This document shows, in pieces, positions 1 to 10,042 of a DNA stretch of 64,000 nucleotides. The notes under the pieces are model-generated. The model was not told where the DNA came from, did no database searches, and was given only the letters and a program-made list of their open reading frames with translations. The position numbers and the translations under genes are program-made. Within the stretch, counting starts at the first letter, position 1. Every line of letters starts with the position of its first letter. The DNA comes from Haematococcus lacustris (Eukaryota; Chlorophyta; Chlorophyceae; Chlamydomonadales; Haematococcaceae), in contig JASKMD010000019.1 in the NCBI GenBank assembly GCA_030144725.1, positions 7,123,841-7,187,840 on the forward strand. Direction: 5' to 3'.

Positions 1-1277
1 GAAGGTCAAGCAGGTGAAGCGGAAGGCTAGTGTCATCAGCCTCATATGCCAGCATTAGCACATATGACAGTATCACCATCAGATGAATTGCCATGGGCAC
101 AAGGGGCATGAGTCACCACCTGCTGCTACCAGGCGTGGCCTCACAGCAGCAGCCTGCACGCATGCTTACATGCCTGGCCTGGCTACATGCCTAACCTGGC
201 TGAGCAGGTGGCTAACCAGGTGCTGGTGAAGCACCCCTTCAACAAGGCGGCAGAGATAGAGCGCAAGAAGGCCATTGAAGCAATGCTGAAACGAACCCAT
301 GCCCAGGTGGCGGAAGACAACGCGGTGAGGGGCATGAGGGTGGGGAGCAGCATGGGGAGTGCGATTTACGAGAATAGGAAGTTTGGTTACGGAAGCTATT
401 AGAGTGACATGTCCAAAACTGGCCACAAAACCTAGGATTGGCGCTCACCTCGGACCCTTAGCTGTCAAGCACAATGTGAGCATTCACGAACTGTCTCGAT
501 TTGCTTACTTCTCAGGGCCCAGCCATGCACGCTCGCCCACACCCACACCCACTGGCCCTGTACTGCTGTCCAGGTGTTGGCAGAGGCAAAGGCCATCGAG
601 GAGCGCAGGCGAACTGAGACAGCGGCCAGAGGCCGGGTCACCAACGCCCCAACCTCGAACCATGCGCAGCAAAGCGGGGCGGGGCAAGTGGGCAATGCTG
701 GTCGAACGACAGCCTCCGCCCCTGGCGCAGGAACTCCGGGACCTGGCGCGCTAGAAATCAGGTTCCCCGAGCGTCTTCCGAACGACCCCGGCCCGGGTAT
801 GCCGTCGCTCCTGGACGCCAACCTGCAACCGTTCAGACCGGTGGGTAGCTGCAGTAGCAAGCTCCGCGTTGTGTTGCGCTCAACTCGCAGTTTACGGGTG
901 CTGGTTCGCCCTCCTGCGCTTGCACTCTGATGCTTGCTCAGTACTGGCTGCCGGTGGCCGCCCTTTCGTCGGCACCTGTCGTGCAGGTCAAGCCCGGCGT
1001 CGTGGCGCGCGGAACGCATACGGTTGGTCTGTACAACACGATGCTCGCTAACCTGTCCGGAGGGCCCAAGGCGCAGAAAGCCGTGGAAACGGCGCTGATC
1101 GAACTCGGTGGTATTCCGGCGCTGTCCGGGCCAAAGCACTGCTCACGCGCCGTCACCGGTGCGTGGCTGGCTTTGCGCACGGAGCTGTTCACGCTTCAGG
1201 ATCTGCGACGCCAGCTGCCTGGCCGTGCGGGACTAGGTTTGGGCGGAGAGCCGAAGAGCAAGAAGCGTCGGAATTGA
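1..1277 (+). CDS. SWC4: SWC4/DMAP1-like chromatin-remodelling subunit, 3' exons (5' partial)
   Basis: Three exons join in phase: 220-324, 574-840 and 987-1277 (TGA). The first carries HPFNKAAEIERKKAIEAML, matching the plant SWC4/DMAP1 stretch HP.vK.pYN...eiERKrAl. The second opens with VLAEAKAIEERR, the continuation of the same helix in the family, followed by a Gly/Pro/Ala-rich linker. The last exon reads TVGLYNTMLANLSGGPKAQKAVETALIELGG (shortened here to key features: a repeated-helix block ending in ALIELGG) and then LALRTELFTLQDLRRQL, the DMAP1 C-terminal signature, and ends in a basic GEPKSKKRRN tail. Donors are GTGAGG and GTGGGT; acceptors end CCAG and TGCAG. SWC4/DMAP1 is a shared subunit of the NuA4 acetyltransferase and SWR1 H2A.Z-exchange complexes in the nucleus (family knowledge). 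The N-terminal SANT-like part would lie left of position 1. Confidence 0.8.
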
Positions 1278-1990
1278 ACACTTGTGCAACGAAATGCATG
1301 ATAATGCAGGCAATAGTGTAGGTGGTAGGCACCCATGCCATGTGTGTGGGAGCATAACTCCATCTCACCACCCCAATTGAGGGTCCCCATGCCTCTGCCT
1401 TTGCGTGGTACGTGTTGCCTGCTGGGTTGGTGAGGGAGGTGTTGAGGTGATGGGTTCAAAACCAGCCAGGCGCTTGGGATGAGGCGTTCCGGGAGCTGCT
1501 GGCTGCACGCACACTTCATGATGCCGTCTTCCTGCCCCCGGGTCGCAGACACACACCACAATGTCCTGACTGCCTGCCACGGGGTGGCTGTTGCGCGCGC
1601 TGGCCCCATCCAAAGCAGCCTATCCCATTCTGGGGCTGCACTGCATGGGATGGGGTAGAGGAAAACAGTGAAACAGTGGTCCTGAAGCAGTAGTCCCTAG
1701 TCGTCCGACTCAAATGTAGGCCCTTGTGAGGGACGAGGGGGCTGGTGGAGTGCACGCCGTCAATCGCCTCGCCATCAGTCACTATCAGCCGCGCAAAGCC
1801 AGACCCTGCCCCCTGCAGCTTGGCTACCCCAGGCATCATCCACCTCCACCATTGTGACCCCATCCGAGCCACGGCAGTCATCGATGCAGTCATGTTCTCT
1901 TTCTTTGTTCCCTATTGAAGTTGCGGAACCGCACCCAACCTTGTACCGAACATCATGGAAACTATGACTCAAGCAAAGTTCGATGCGCAA
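1278..1990. repeat. Intergenic stretch with a copy of dispersed repeat R1
   Basis: No supportable gene. The segment 1350-1745 carries two blocks, 'cataactcca' near 1353 and 'gtaggccctt..gagggacgaggg' near 1712-1741, which recur close together at 30780-30855 and 31360-31450, with the second block alone at 31919-31942. The copy here is longer and interrupted. I see no terminal repeats or coding capacity, so it is best read as a non-autonomous repeat or element end. Confidence 0.45.
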
Positions 1991-2017
1991 GGTCGTACGG
2001 ATTTGTGAAGGCCCCAG

Positions 2018-2809
2018 ATGCTGCACGCCGAATACGTGGAAATGACCTCCACGGTGGAGAGCCAGCTCCGAGCGCAGGTGCGTCACAAGCTGTGAGACCA
2101 CTGTGCGTGGAGCTCATTGGCTCAGTCCCAGACATTTGGCACAGTAGTACTGGGCCGACAAGGCAGCTTACCGCCACCTGTAGGGCCTGTCCAGATCATC
2201 CACATGTTGCACCCCTGATTTGCTGTGCCCACGTGCAGTTGAAGGACCTGCAGCAGAAGCTGGGAGACCTACACTGCACAGATGCCAATGCCTTGCGCCG
2301 AGCTTACACCAGCCTTTCGCAGCATGTCAAGGTGGAATGCAGCAATTGCATGCAGCTGGCACTCTGTGTTGTTTCCTCACACATGCATCCCGCCATCATG
2401 TCTAAGTTGCATAAAGTGGTGCCACATGGAGCAGCACCCAACAGTGCTTGCCACCCAATCTTGCTGCCAGATGCACAGGTCCATGCAACCGTGCGTCGGA
2501 TCGCCATCTTTACGCAGTCAGTGCTGCTATCACATTGCGTTTGTGAACAGGCAGTTCTGCAGCACAAACCGCCAGCAGCATGGGTAGATCTCGCTGTGTT
2601 GCCTTGCCGCCCAGGCCCTTGACATCGAGAGCAAGGTGGGCGCCCTGCCTGACCTCCGGCACCAAGGCAGCTGCAGGCAGTGGTGCATTGTTCACAAGGC
2701 CGACACTTGCAGCAGCAATCATCGCCCTCAGCACCAGCAGCAGTCTCAGTCGCAACAGCAGAAGCAGCGACAGCAGCAGCGCACTGGCAGCAGCAGCACT
2801 GGCAACAAG

Positions 2810-2848
<39 letters not shown>

Positions 2849-5004
2849 TCACTGCCCCTGCATACCAATGGGCTGATGAGGACCTCTGCCGTCATGGCCT
2901 GTGCTCTGTTGGCTTGCCTGGTGACAAGGTTTCCTCCAATGTTATAGCCCATGTTGAAACTGCTCGGTTAGTTCGCATGGCATGGCATTTGACATCATCA
3001 CACTCATGATTATTACGTAAGGTGTACCTGCCTGGTGCACACGCAGCACATCATCACGCTCATGGCTCAGATTGACACGCAGCTGCTTACTCCCGAGTAC
3101 GTCAGCCAGGAGGTGAGTTGACGGCTGCGGATGCACCCCAGGCACAGAGGCAGCTGCTTAGAAGCTTCCCATGACATTGGGGTACAACCATACTCAGCGC
3201 TTGACCTCGCAGCACATTTTCCCCCTACAACTAGAGGCTGGCAGCAAACATACAAATCCAGCAGCAGGAGGTTGGTTGTGATCAGAAAAAGAGCAGCAGC
3301 AAATTGGCAGCAGCACCAGGACAGCAGCAGCAGCAGGAGGAGGATGGGGTTCTTTGCCCCAGCCACTGCCCCAGCCACTGCCCCAGCCCCAGCCACTGCC
3401 TCAGCCACTGCTGCTGGCATTGCAGGTGGGGTTGATAGCGTCTGTGGTGTCCACGGTGTGGGTGGTGGACCGAGGACTGCGCATGATGCATGTCCAAGTG
3501 AGCGCTCACAGGCCCCTCCCGCCCTCACTCACGCCCTCACTCACGCCCTCACTCACGCCCCCACTCACGCCCTCACTCACGCCCTCACTCCTTGCCTAGC
3601 GCTGCTGCTGTTGCTCTCCCCCTCCCGAGCTCCCTGATGCCCTCACCTGACCTCAAACGCCTTGATCTGAACGCCTTGATGCGTGATGCAAGATGCCCCT
3701 GACTGATACAACTCTGGGCGCCCTGAGCTTTGCTGCCCTGCGCCAGCCATCAGCCCATGACGTCTTTGCTGGTCACACAGCAGTCACACTGCTAGACAAG
3801 GTAAGGTTTACCACCACCTGCTGGTCGGCGGTGCGCAGGCCAGCCCCCTGGTGACCCGAGCCATGGTGGGGGCGGCTGCGGCGCTGGTGGTCTGGCGGCT
3901 GATGAGGTCAGGGGGAGGGAGGGAGGGGCAGGAAGGCGGGTGTCAGGCCAGGCCTTGGCCTGGGTGCTGCCCATGGCTAGGGGCCTGACCCTGACAGAGC
4001 AGTTGTAGTGGCACATGGCAGGCAGACAACAGCTATGCACTTAGGCCTGGTGGCTCGATCCACATTCCACATCACCATCATCTCCCTTCCCTGCACCCGC
4101 ATCACCACCTGCATCACCATCAGCATCAGCATCAGGTCATGTGGAGTCGCTGCAGCGTACTGACCACAACTATCACACATTGTCGCCGCGTATTGCCACA
4201 TTGCTTCTGGGCTGGGCCTAGGTCCACACCAACCTGTGGTATTGACCTGGGGTCATGCTCGCAGGAGCAGCAGCAGAAGGCTGAGGCAGCTGCTGCAAAA
4301 CAATGCCAAGACCAAGGCGTTCTTGCTTGAAGATTGGCAGGTCAGTTGGCTTTTATGCTTATGCTTTTATGCATGGACCATGGAGGCTCTGGCAACAGGC
4401 TGTTTATTTAGAAAACTCATGTTTGTGAGCACATGGAGTGATGCATGCGCTATGTGTGGTGTGTCGAGCCCAACCTGACAAACGTGACAAAAATCCAGCC
4501 ACCAGCCACTAGCGCCAGGGTTCAACTCCCACGCCCCGTACCCTGCGCTCACAGGCCCCTCCTAACTCCCGTACCCTGCAGCTACAGCCAGCAACCCTTG
4601 CAGCTGGCTAGACCTCAAACTGTTAGTTTTATTGGGGAGTCCAGTGGTCAGGGAATGGAACGTGACACAGGGGATGGGAGTTGTAGCCGGCAAGGCAGCA
4701 CCCAGAGCAGCTGTAGCAGCACCCAGAGCAGCACCCAGAGCAGCTGTAGCAAGGCAGCACCCAGAGCAGTTGTAGTGAAGGTGTAGTTGAGGGAGACTAT
4801 TCACAGGAAAACAAACTGCGTCATGTTAAGTATAGGAGCTACTTTTGTGGCAAAGCAGCATGGCTGACAGGGTGTAATGGGAACTGTTCCTGACTAGTGC
4901 ATTGTGATGTCATATGTGGTGGGCTGCTGGTGTTGCTGCAGGCGGTCCAGCAACGCATCCAGGTGATGCTAGCCTTGGTGGACTCGCACAAGCTGGGCGG
5001 TTAG
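2018..5004 (+). CDS. Unassigned coiled-coil/helical protein gene, multi-exon
   Basis: Several exon-like blocks share strand and phase. 2018-2077 reads [20 protein letters not shown] and ends at a GTGCGT donor. 2239-2331 (31 codons, [12 protein letters not shown]...LSQHVK) joins it in phase 0. 2615-2635 reads ALDIESK. A block ending at 3112 reads [14 protein letters not shown]. Another, ~3691-3800, reads [18 protein letters not shown]...TLLDK. A block ending at 4340 reads [22 protein letters not shown]. The last exon, 4942-5004, reads [20 protein letters not shown] and stops. Predicted content is amphipathic helix and coiled coil. I do not recognise the family. The start codon and the middle exons (2640-3690, 4130-4260) are uncertain. 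A CAG run (2812-2848) and a 12-bp tandem repeat (3525-3595) lie in introns. Confidence 0.45.
2812..2848. repeat. (CAG)n microsatellite
   Basis: About eleven uninterrupted CAG units lie within a wider CAG-rich tract (2750-2850). They sit between coding-like blocks of the coiled-coil gene, probably in an intron. Confidence 0.85.
3522..3597. repeat. 12-bp minisatellite (ctcactcacgcc)n
   Basis: About six head-to-tail copies of a 12-bp unit with one or two substitutions lie in a probable intron of the coiled-coil gene. Confidence 0.8.
4600..4880 (+). mobile_element. Degenerate 3' end of the dispersed Fanzor-like element family (copy F4)
   Basis: The stretch 'tggtcaggga..gaacgtg.ca..ggggatgggagttgtag' followed by 'gttgagggaga' and 'acaaactgc' parallels 29840-29955 block by block. 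It lacks the coding end seen in copies F1-F3 and is enlarged by an internal 'agcacccagagcagctgt' repeat. It lies in the last intron of the coiled-coil gene, just before the terminal exon. Confidence 0.5.
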
Positions 5005-5052
5005 GCTGTTACAGGCTTTGAAGGCCTTGCAACAAGGCGTGACTAACACCAC

Positions 5053-5172
5053 CATGGCATGGCATGGCATGGCATGGCATGGCATGGCATGGCATGGCAT
5101 GGCATGGCATGGCATGGCATGGCATGGCATGGCATGGCATGGCATGGCATGGCATGGCATGGCATGGCATGG
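5053..5172. repeat. (CATGG)24 pentanucleotide array
   Basis: Twenty-four perfect pentamer units (120 bp) begin 48 bp after the stop codon of the coiled-coil gene. The unit contains both NcoI-like CATGG and ATG triplets, so it produces spurious MAWHG/MPCHA frames on both strands. Those frames should not be read as coding. Confidence 0.95.
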
Positions 5173-5389
5173 CTAAGCCATACCAACGCCCTGCTGCCCA
5201 ACAACCTATGTATGTTGTGATTGTTGCATTTGGGTGTCGTGCAACTCAGACCTTTGCCTGGGTTGCCTGGCGCTCGGCTTGCTGAGCTGACCGGTTGTAG
5301 CCGTGTTATGATAACAAGCGAAGCACTGAATAGCTCTAAAATCAGGAGGTGGTCAGGGGTCGACAATGCTGCTAGACAAGGGTTGGTTT

Positions 5390-5610
5390 GTGTCGCCAGG
5401 CTGTTAGCCTCTAAGCAATTAAGCTGTTAGTTTTGATGAGGTGCCCGGTGGTCTGTCCCGGGAAAGTGCTATCTACGTGGGGGCTGCAGTCATCAAGGGT
5501 GCGACCGAGGATGCTACAACGTGTTTGTAGTAGCTGAGAGAGATTACCCACAGCCCAACATGTTGTTCCATGTTGAATAAGTTTTGTTGAGCTGACCGGG
5601 TGTAGCCTGT
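5390..5610 (+). mobile_element. 3' end of the dispersed Fanzor-like element family (copy F5)
   Basis: The order 'caggctgttag', 'gatgaggtgcccggtggtct', 'tcatcaagggtgcgaccgag', 'gagattacccacagcccaac' and 'gttttgtt' matches 39600-39800 and 56765-56970 over about 200 bp, with scattered substitutions. No coding end remains upstream. Confidence 0.7.
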
Positions 5611-5741
5611 AACTTGCATGTCTTCTGTGCACCGCAAACAATCCCGAAGTCCTTGGAGTAGGGGGATGGCCGCCTGACGGCTAAAAACGGTGTAAGCCAT
5701 CCTCACACTCGGCTTGTTGAGCTGACGGGGTGTAGCCAGCG

Positions 5742-8198
5742 GGTCACCCCCGCCATTGGCTGCACCCCTGATAACATCTTACCGGTCTTTAAGAGTTTTA
5801 CAGCGATTCTTGCGCAGGGCGGTGTAGCTCATCAACGCGAAGCTAGCGGGCTGCTCGGGCTGATGTGCACCAATGCCGGGGCGGGCGGGGGTGCTGAGAG
5901 ATTGGGTCGCGTTGTGCCGGGAATACCCTACTTAGTGGGGTTGTGATCAGAGAACAGCTATCGCGCTCGGTGGCTCCGCTGCATGGACGCGCTCAGTTTT
6001 TTTGTGTCACGTGACCCCATGTCAACTTTTAGTAATGTGGGCCTTCTTGCAGTCCACTTAACTGTCCAACCAGGTCGTCAAATGATGCACTGACAGTTGT
6101 GTGCGTTTCCTTGTGTGGGATATTAATGTGTCTATGAGACAGAAACGTGTTATGTTCACGTTTGGGCCCTTGATGCTGCTCCGAAATAGACCCCCGTGAA
6201 CCTTACACCCAGCCACAACAATTGTCCGCCTCATATTCAGCCTCCAGCTGCTCACTTTGCAGCTCTCTCAGCACCCAACGACGCAATTCCCTACGTCCAT
6301 CTTGCCTCTCCCACCCCATGTGCATGCGATATCGTTCACAGTGTTTGTTGGTCAGTTTGCCAAAGCACACCTCATCATGCAGCAAATCGGAATGATACAA
6401 CATCAACAATGCATAACACTCTTCGTCTTCCCTCACCTCCTTCACAGTGTCTTGAAACATGGGCATGGGCTCAAGTGGGGTGGTGGTGTCAGGCTTTATG
6501 CACGGCAGGCATGGCACACTCATGCACGTGCTGCACGCACATCCAGCCATGGCCCATTGAGGCTGGTCCCCGTCAGGTGTAAACACCATGCGGTGCATCG
6601 CCCTACACCCCTTCACATCATTATGCATGCGTTCCACATCAGCCTCAGGCATACTGCATACAGCTGCTTGCCTAGCGTCGTCAAGCACAAGATAGCGCCG
6701 AAACATTATGTGGCCACGTTGCCTGTGGCTGGCACTAGTGTCTTGTGCATGGCATGGCACAGCAAAATGCTTGTTAGCCCAGTCACTCAGCACAGCAGCC
6801 CCACACACTTTCCCCACCAGCTCAGGATGCACTAACATCTGCTCCCTCCACTCCTTCTTAGCCACCCCACCCTCAGAGTCATGCGTGCTCTTAAAATGCG
6901 ATGTGGCACCATATGACCATTGCACTGGCACCCCAAACCTATTGGCTAGATGCAACCTGATGGCCTTGGCCCCCTTGAACTGCTGGTCTGCCGCCTCTTG
7001 CAGCAGCTTCTCCACATGCTGTTGCTTCAGTAGCAGGTCTGCCTGCTGCTGCTGCAACAAGTGTTGCTGTGCTGCCAGCTGCTGCTGCACCTGGCGTTGC
7101 ATTTCAGCCCTACTTTGTGCCTCGAGCTGTTGCTGCAACCTGTTAACCTGGTGTTGCAGCTCCCTCAAGTGCAGGTCCGCCTGCTGCTGATCTAGCTGCT
7201 GTTGTTGCTCCCTCAGCTGTTGCTGCAGCTGCTGTTGTTGCCCTGTTAATTGCTGCTCCCACTGTCGCACTGCTGCCTGCTGCTTCACCACCAACACAGC
7301 AAGTTGCTGCTCCTTGCGTTGAAGCTCACTCCGCTGGAGGTCCTGGAGTTGTTGCTGCAGTTGTTGCAAGCGCTCCTTGTCAGCAAGCTGCTGCTCCCTG
7401 TGCTTCAGGTCTGTTTGCAGCGCCTCAGCCTCATAAGCACCAGCATCAGCCTGGGTCTCAGCCTGGGCCTCAGCCTCGGCCTGGGCCTGGGCCTCGGCCT
7501 CGGCCTGGGCCTCAGCCTCGGCCTGGGCCTCAGCCTCAGCCTGGGCCTCACCCTCAGCCTGTGACTGAGCTTCAGCTTCAGCAGCAACAGCCTGGGCCTT
7601 GGCTTCTGCCTCAGCAGCCCTGCACTGAGCCATAACCTCACTCGCTTTCAGAGCATTGGCACACTTAGCCTTCACTCCCCTCTCCTTGTCAACCATGGCC
7701 TTCACTGGCCTGCACACCGGCAAACACAGTTATCAGCTCAGTTCCTGCATATTTTTGAATGATTCTTGCTGCTCGTGGTTGCTCGAGAGCCACAGGCATC
7801 AATGTATGGATAATCTTGTGCGAGACTGCGATTCTGCAAATTGCACCTGGCAGCAATCCGCCGTCGCGGTCACGCCTCCATCTTGGGAGAGGGTCTTGAT
7901 GCGTGCTAGGACGCAGCAGCACTGTTGCGTGCTGACCTGAAAAGTTGCGATGTCCAGTCAGGATGCGAAATTCAGCCGCGCTGAGTCCAGGCTGCCTATA
8001 GCAGTCGCAAATATTACCTGCGAGGCTCCAGAACACGTCGCATGTTGGGGGCCAGCCACCCGGCAAACCGCTAGGGCTGGCTGCACTCTAGTCAGGCCAT
8101 CGCCAGCTCATCGCACCAATCGGCGACCTCATCCGTGCAGAAATGAGTTAGATGTTATCTCTTGAGCCATGGGGGTGCAGCCAATGGCGGGGGTGACC
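5742..8198 (-). mobile_element. Element X copy A: 2.46-kb TIR transposon with intact ORF
   Basis: The ends are perfect inverted repeats of 27 bp (5742-5768 and 8172-8198) that begin GGTCACCCCCGCC. Direct 4-bp repeats AGCG flank it at 5738-5741 and 8199-8202. Just inside both ends lies GATAACATCT. The interior carries one 506-codon ORF on the minus strand. An inverted relative (copy B) lies 1.2 kb away. Copy B is split by a hAT element whose insertion point here is unoccupied (near 5900-5910, single 'gtgctgag'), which confirms the alignment of the two copies. The superfamily is not evident: a 4-bp target duplication with GG..CC ends does not match hAT, mariner or piggyBac. Confidence 0.8.
6203..7723 (-). 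CDS. Element X protein, glutamine-rich coiled coil plus Cys-rich C-terminal domain
   Basis: This uninterrupted 506-codon frame fills most of element X copy A. An Ala/Glu-rich stretch with AEAQAEA repeats (about residues 35-95) is followed by a Gln-rich coiled coil with recurring LREQQ/LQQQQ heptads (to about residue 250). Next is a segment with AKAIRLHLANRFGVP, then a globular C-terminal half. The C-terminal half contains GCACSTC..VPCLPC (CxCxxC..CxxC spacing, possible zinc site) and LLHDEVCFGKLTNKHCERYRMHMGW. The C-terminal half is strongly conserved at 11006-11627 and 17781-18402. I do not recognise the family, and no DDE triad is obvious. A 125-codon frame upstream (7689-8066) contains ILTGHRNFSG, also found near 9660-9690 in copy B, so 5' exons are likely. 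Confidence 0.65.
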   Translation of the reverse strand: MPVCRPVKAMVDKERGVKAKCANALKASEVMAQCRAAEAEAKAQAVAAEAEAQSQAEGEAQAEAEAQAEAEAQAEAEAQAQAEAEAQAETQADAGAYEAEALQTDLKHREQQLADKERLQQLQQQLQDLQRSELQRKEQQLAVLVVKQQAAVRQWEQQLTGQQQQLQQQLREQQQQLDQQQADLHLRELQHQVNRLQQQLEAQSRAEMQRQVQQQLAAQQHLLQQQQADLLLKQQHVEKLLQEAADQQFKGAKAIRLHLANRFGVPVQWSYGATSHFKSTHDSEGGVAKKEWREQMLVHPELVGKVCGAAVLSDWANKHFAVPCHAQDTSASHRQRGHIMFRRYLVLDDARQAAVCSMPEADVERMHNDVKGCRAMHRMVFTPDGDQPQWAMAGCACSTCMSVPCLPCIKPDTTTPLEPMPMFQDTVKEVREDEECYALLMLYHSDLLHDEVCFGKLTNKHCERYRMHMGWERQDGRRELRRWVLRELQSEQLEAEYEADNCCGWV

Positions 8199-8202
8199 AG
8201 CG

Positions 8203-9191
8203 AGTGTAGCCGGGTATAGCCAGCCGGCCTACTACCAGGGGTCGGTTCCCTCTCAGTTGGGGGTGCTTAAGTCACAGCTGAATGAAGGTGGCAAATCTCA
8301 ATAGAGTTTGCATATCTTGATTAGTACACCATGTCACAAACTTGCATGTCTTCATTGCTCCGCAAACAATTCCGAACTCAGGTGGCCCCAACATGGGGTT
8401 GGTAATCTTTATGCAAGTACTCTTTACAAAGTTCACCATATTCGCGTAGCTTTTATCGCAATGGCAACTGCGCAATCAAGCTCGAATCCTGGCAAGCGGC
8501 GCGTTAATCTTTGCACCAGAGTCCATGCCGGCGCAAGCGATCGCGGACACACCTCAGCTGCTTATCACCGATTATTCTGGTGGTGAGTAGTGGCACCAAT
8601 GAGGGAACTCCGCCTGGCATCCAGCCGGAAGTACAATCACATTTCAGCCCGCCAGGCTCGCTCCGCGAGCCTTTTGTTGGTGCAGGCCGTGTTGGAGGGC
8701 CATCGCTAGGCATTTTGTGTATCGGCATTGCTGCAAACGCGAAAAATGTGCGTCTCTCTCTCGCCAGTCACACAGGAAAAGGGACCCCCATGCACAAATT
8801 GGCATGTTGTGAGCTGCTGTGACTTTTCAGACTTTCGATCAGTAAGTATGTTCCTTACTGAACGGCTGAAGAAAGCATGGCAATCAGTTGATCAGGCCTG
8901 CTCAAAATGACATTGGCATGACCCGACTTTGCCTTGCAGGAATGATTAGCCCATCCGACCCTCCCCAGTCCAGCATAGCCTTCCTACGTCCTCTCACCCG
9001 CTCCCAACGCCAGCCCGGCCCTCCCACCCCCCCTCCCACCCCCTCCCAGCTCCCTCACTGCTCTCCCACCCACGCTACCCCCTCCCAACCCCAGCTTGGC
9101 CCTCCCACCCCCCTCCCACCCCCTCCCAGCCCCCCCCCTGCCCTCCCACCCCCGCTAACCCCCTCCCCCTCCCTCCTTGTCCCGTCCCTAG
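8203..9191. other. Gap between the two element X copies
   Basis: No gene can be supported. 8203-8900 has only short frames and no splice-consistent exon. 8950-9190 is a C-rich pyrimidine tract (repeated CCCTCCCACCCC) ending in a good acceptor (CCCTAG at 9186-9191), so it reads as intron leading into the exon that follows. Confidence 0.5.
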
Positions 9192-10042
9192 CAACTCCAG
9201 TCCACCCCAATGGGGCGCAGCCGGGCGGGGGAGCTGCAAGCCTACCTTCGCTTCCATCAGCAGGAGGTCATGAAAGGGTGGTTGAAGCCCAAGCTGAAGG
9301 GTCTTGTCATGGCTCATATTCGCAAAGCAGTAGCCGCCCTGCATGGGGATGAGCTGGAGGCAGGTGCAGGTGCTGTTGCCGCCCCTGACCTGCTCCCCCC
9401 TCCTGCTACCACCCCCTTGCAGCAGCAGGTCATCCCCGCCATTGGCTGCACCCCCATGGCTCAAGACATAACATCTAACTCAGTTTTGCACGGATGAAGC
9501 CGCCGATTGGTGCGATGGAATGCTCGTGGCCTGACGAGTGTGCAGCCAGCCCCAATGGTTTGCCGGGTGGCTGGCCCCCAACACGCGACGTGTTCTGAAG
9601 CATCGCACACACATTTAGCGACATCTTTAGGCAGCCTGGACCCAGAGCGGCGTGAATGGCGCACCCTGACTGGACATGCCAACTTTTCAGGTTAGCACGC
9701 AACAGTGTTGCAACGTCCCAGCACGCATCGAGACCCTCTCTTGAGCTCGCCCGCTGCGTCCCGGCCTGCTCCCTTGCCCCCTGCTCTAAAATGTCACCTT
9801 TGGTCATCCAACAACGCCCTGCAGGTCGATGGCATTGCCGATTGGCCAATGGATTGGGAGCGTGACCGCGACGGCGGCTTCTTGCTGAACACAGGTACAG
9901 TCCACATGTGGCAGCTATTTCTTGGTTGAACAAGACGTTCTCCGCATTTGTGCCTGTGGCTCCTGAGAAACCACGAACGGCAAGAATTAGTAAAAAGTAT
10001 GCTGGAACTGAGCTGTTACGAGAGTTTGACACTGTGTAGGCC

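Noticed and set aside
5043..5366. Frames made of MPCHA or MAWHG repeats
   Set aside because: Produced by the (CATGG)24 array; no splice or family support.
6196..7564. Plus-strand frames opposite the element X ORF
   Set aside because: They are antisense shadows of the 506-codon coiled-coil frame (Leu/Cys runs opposite Gln codons).
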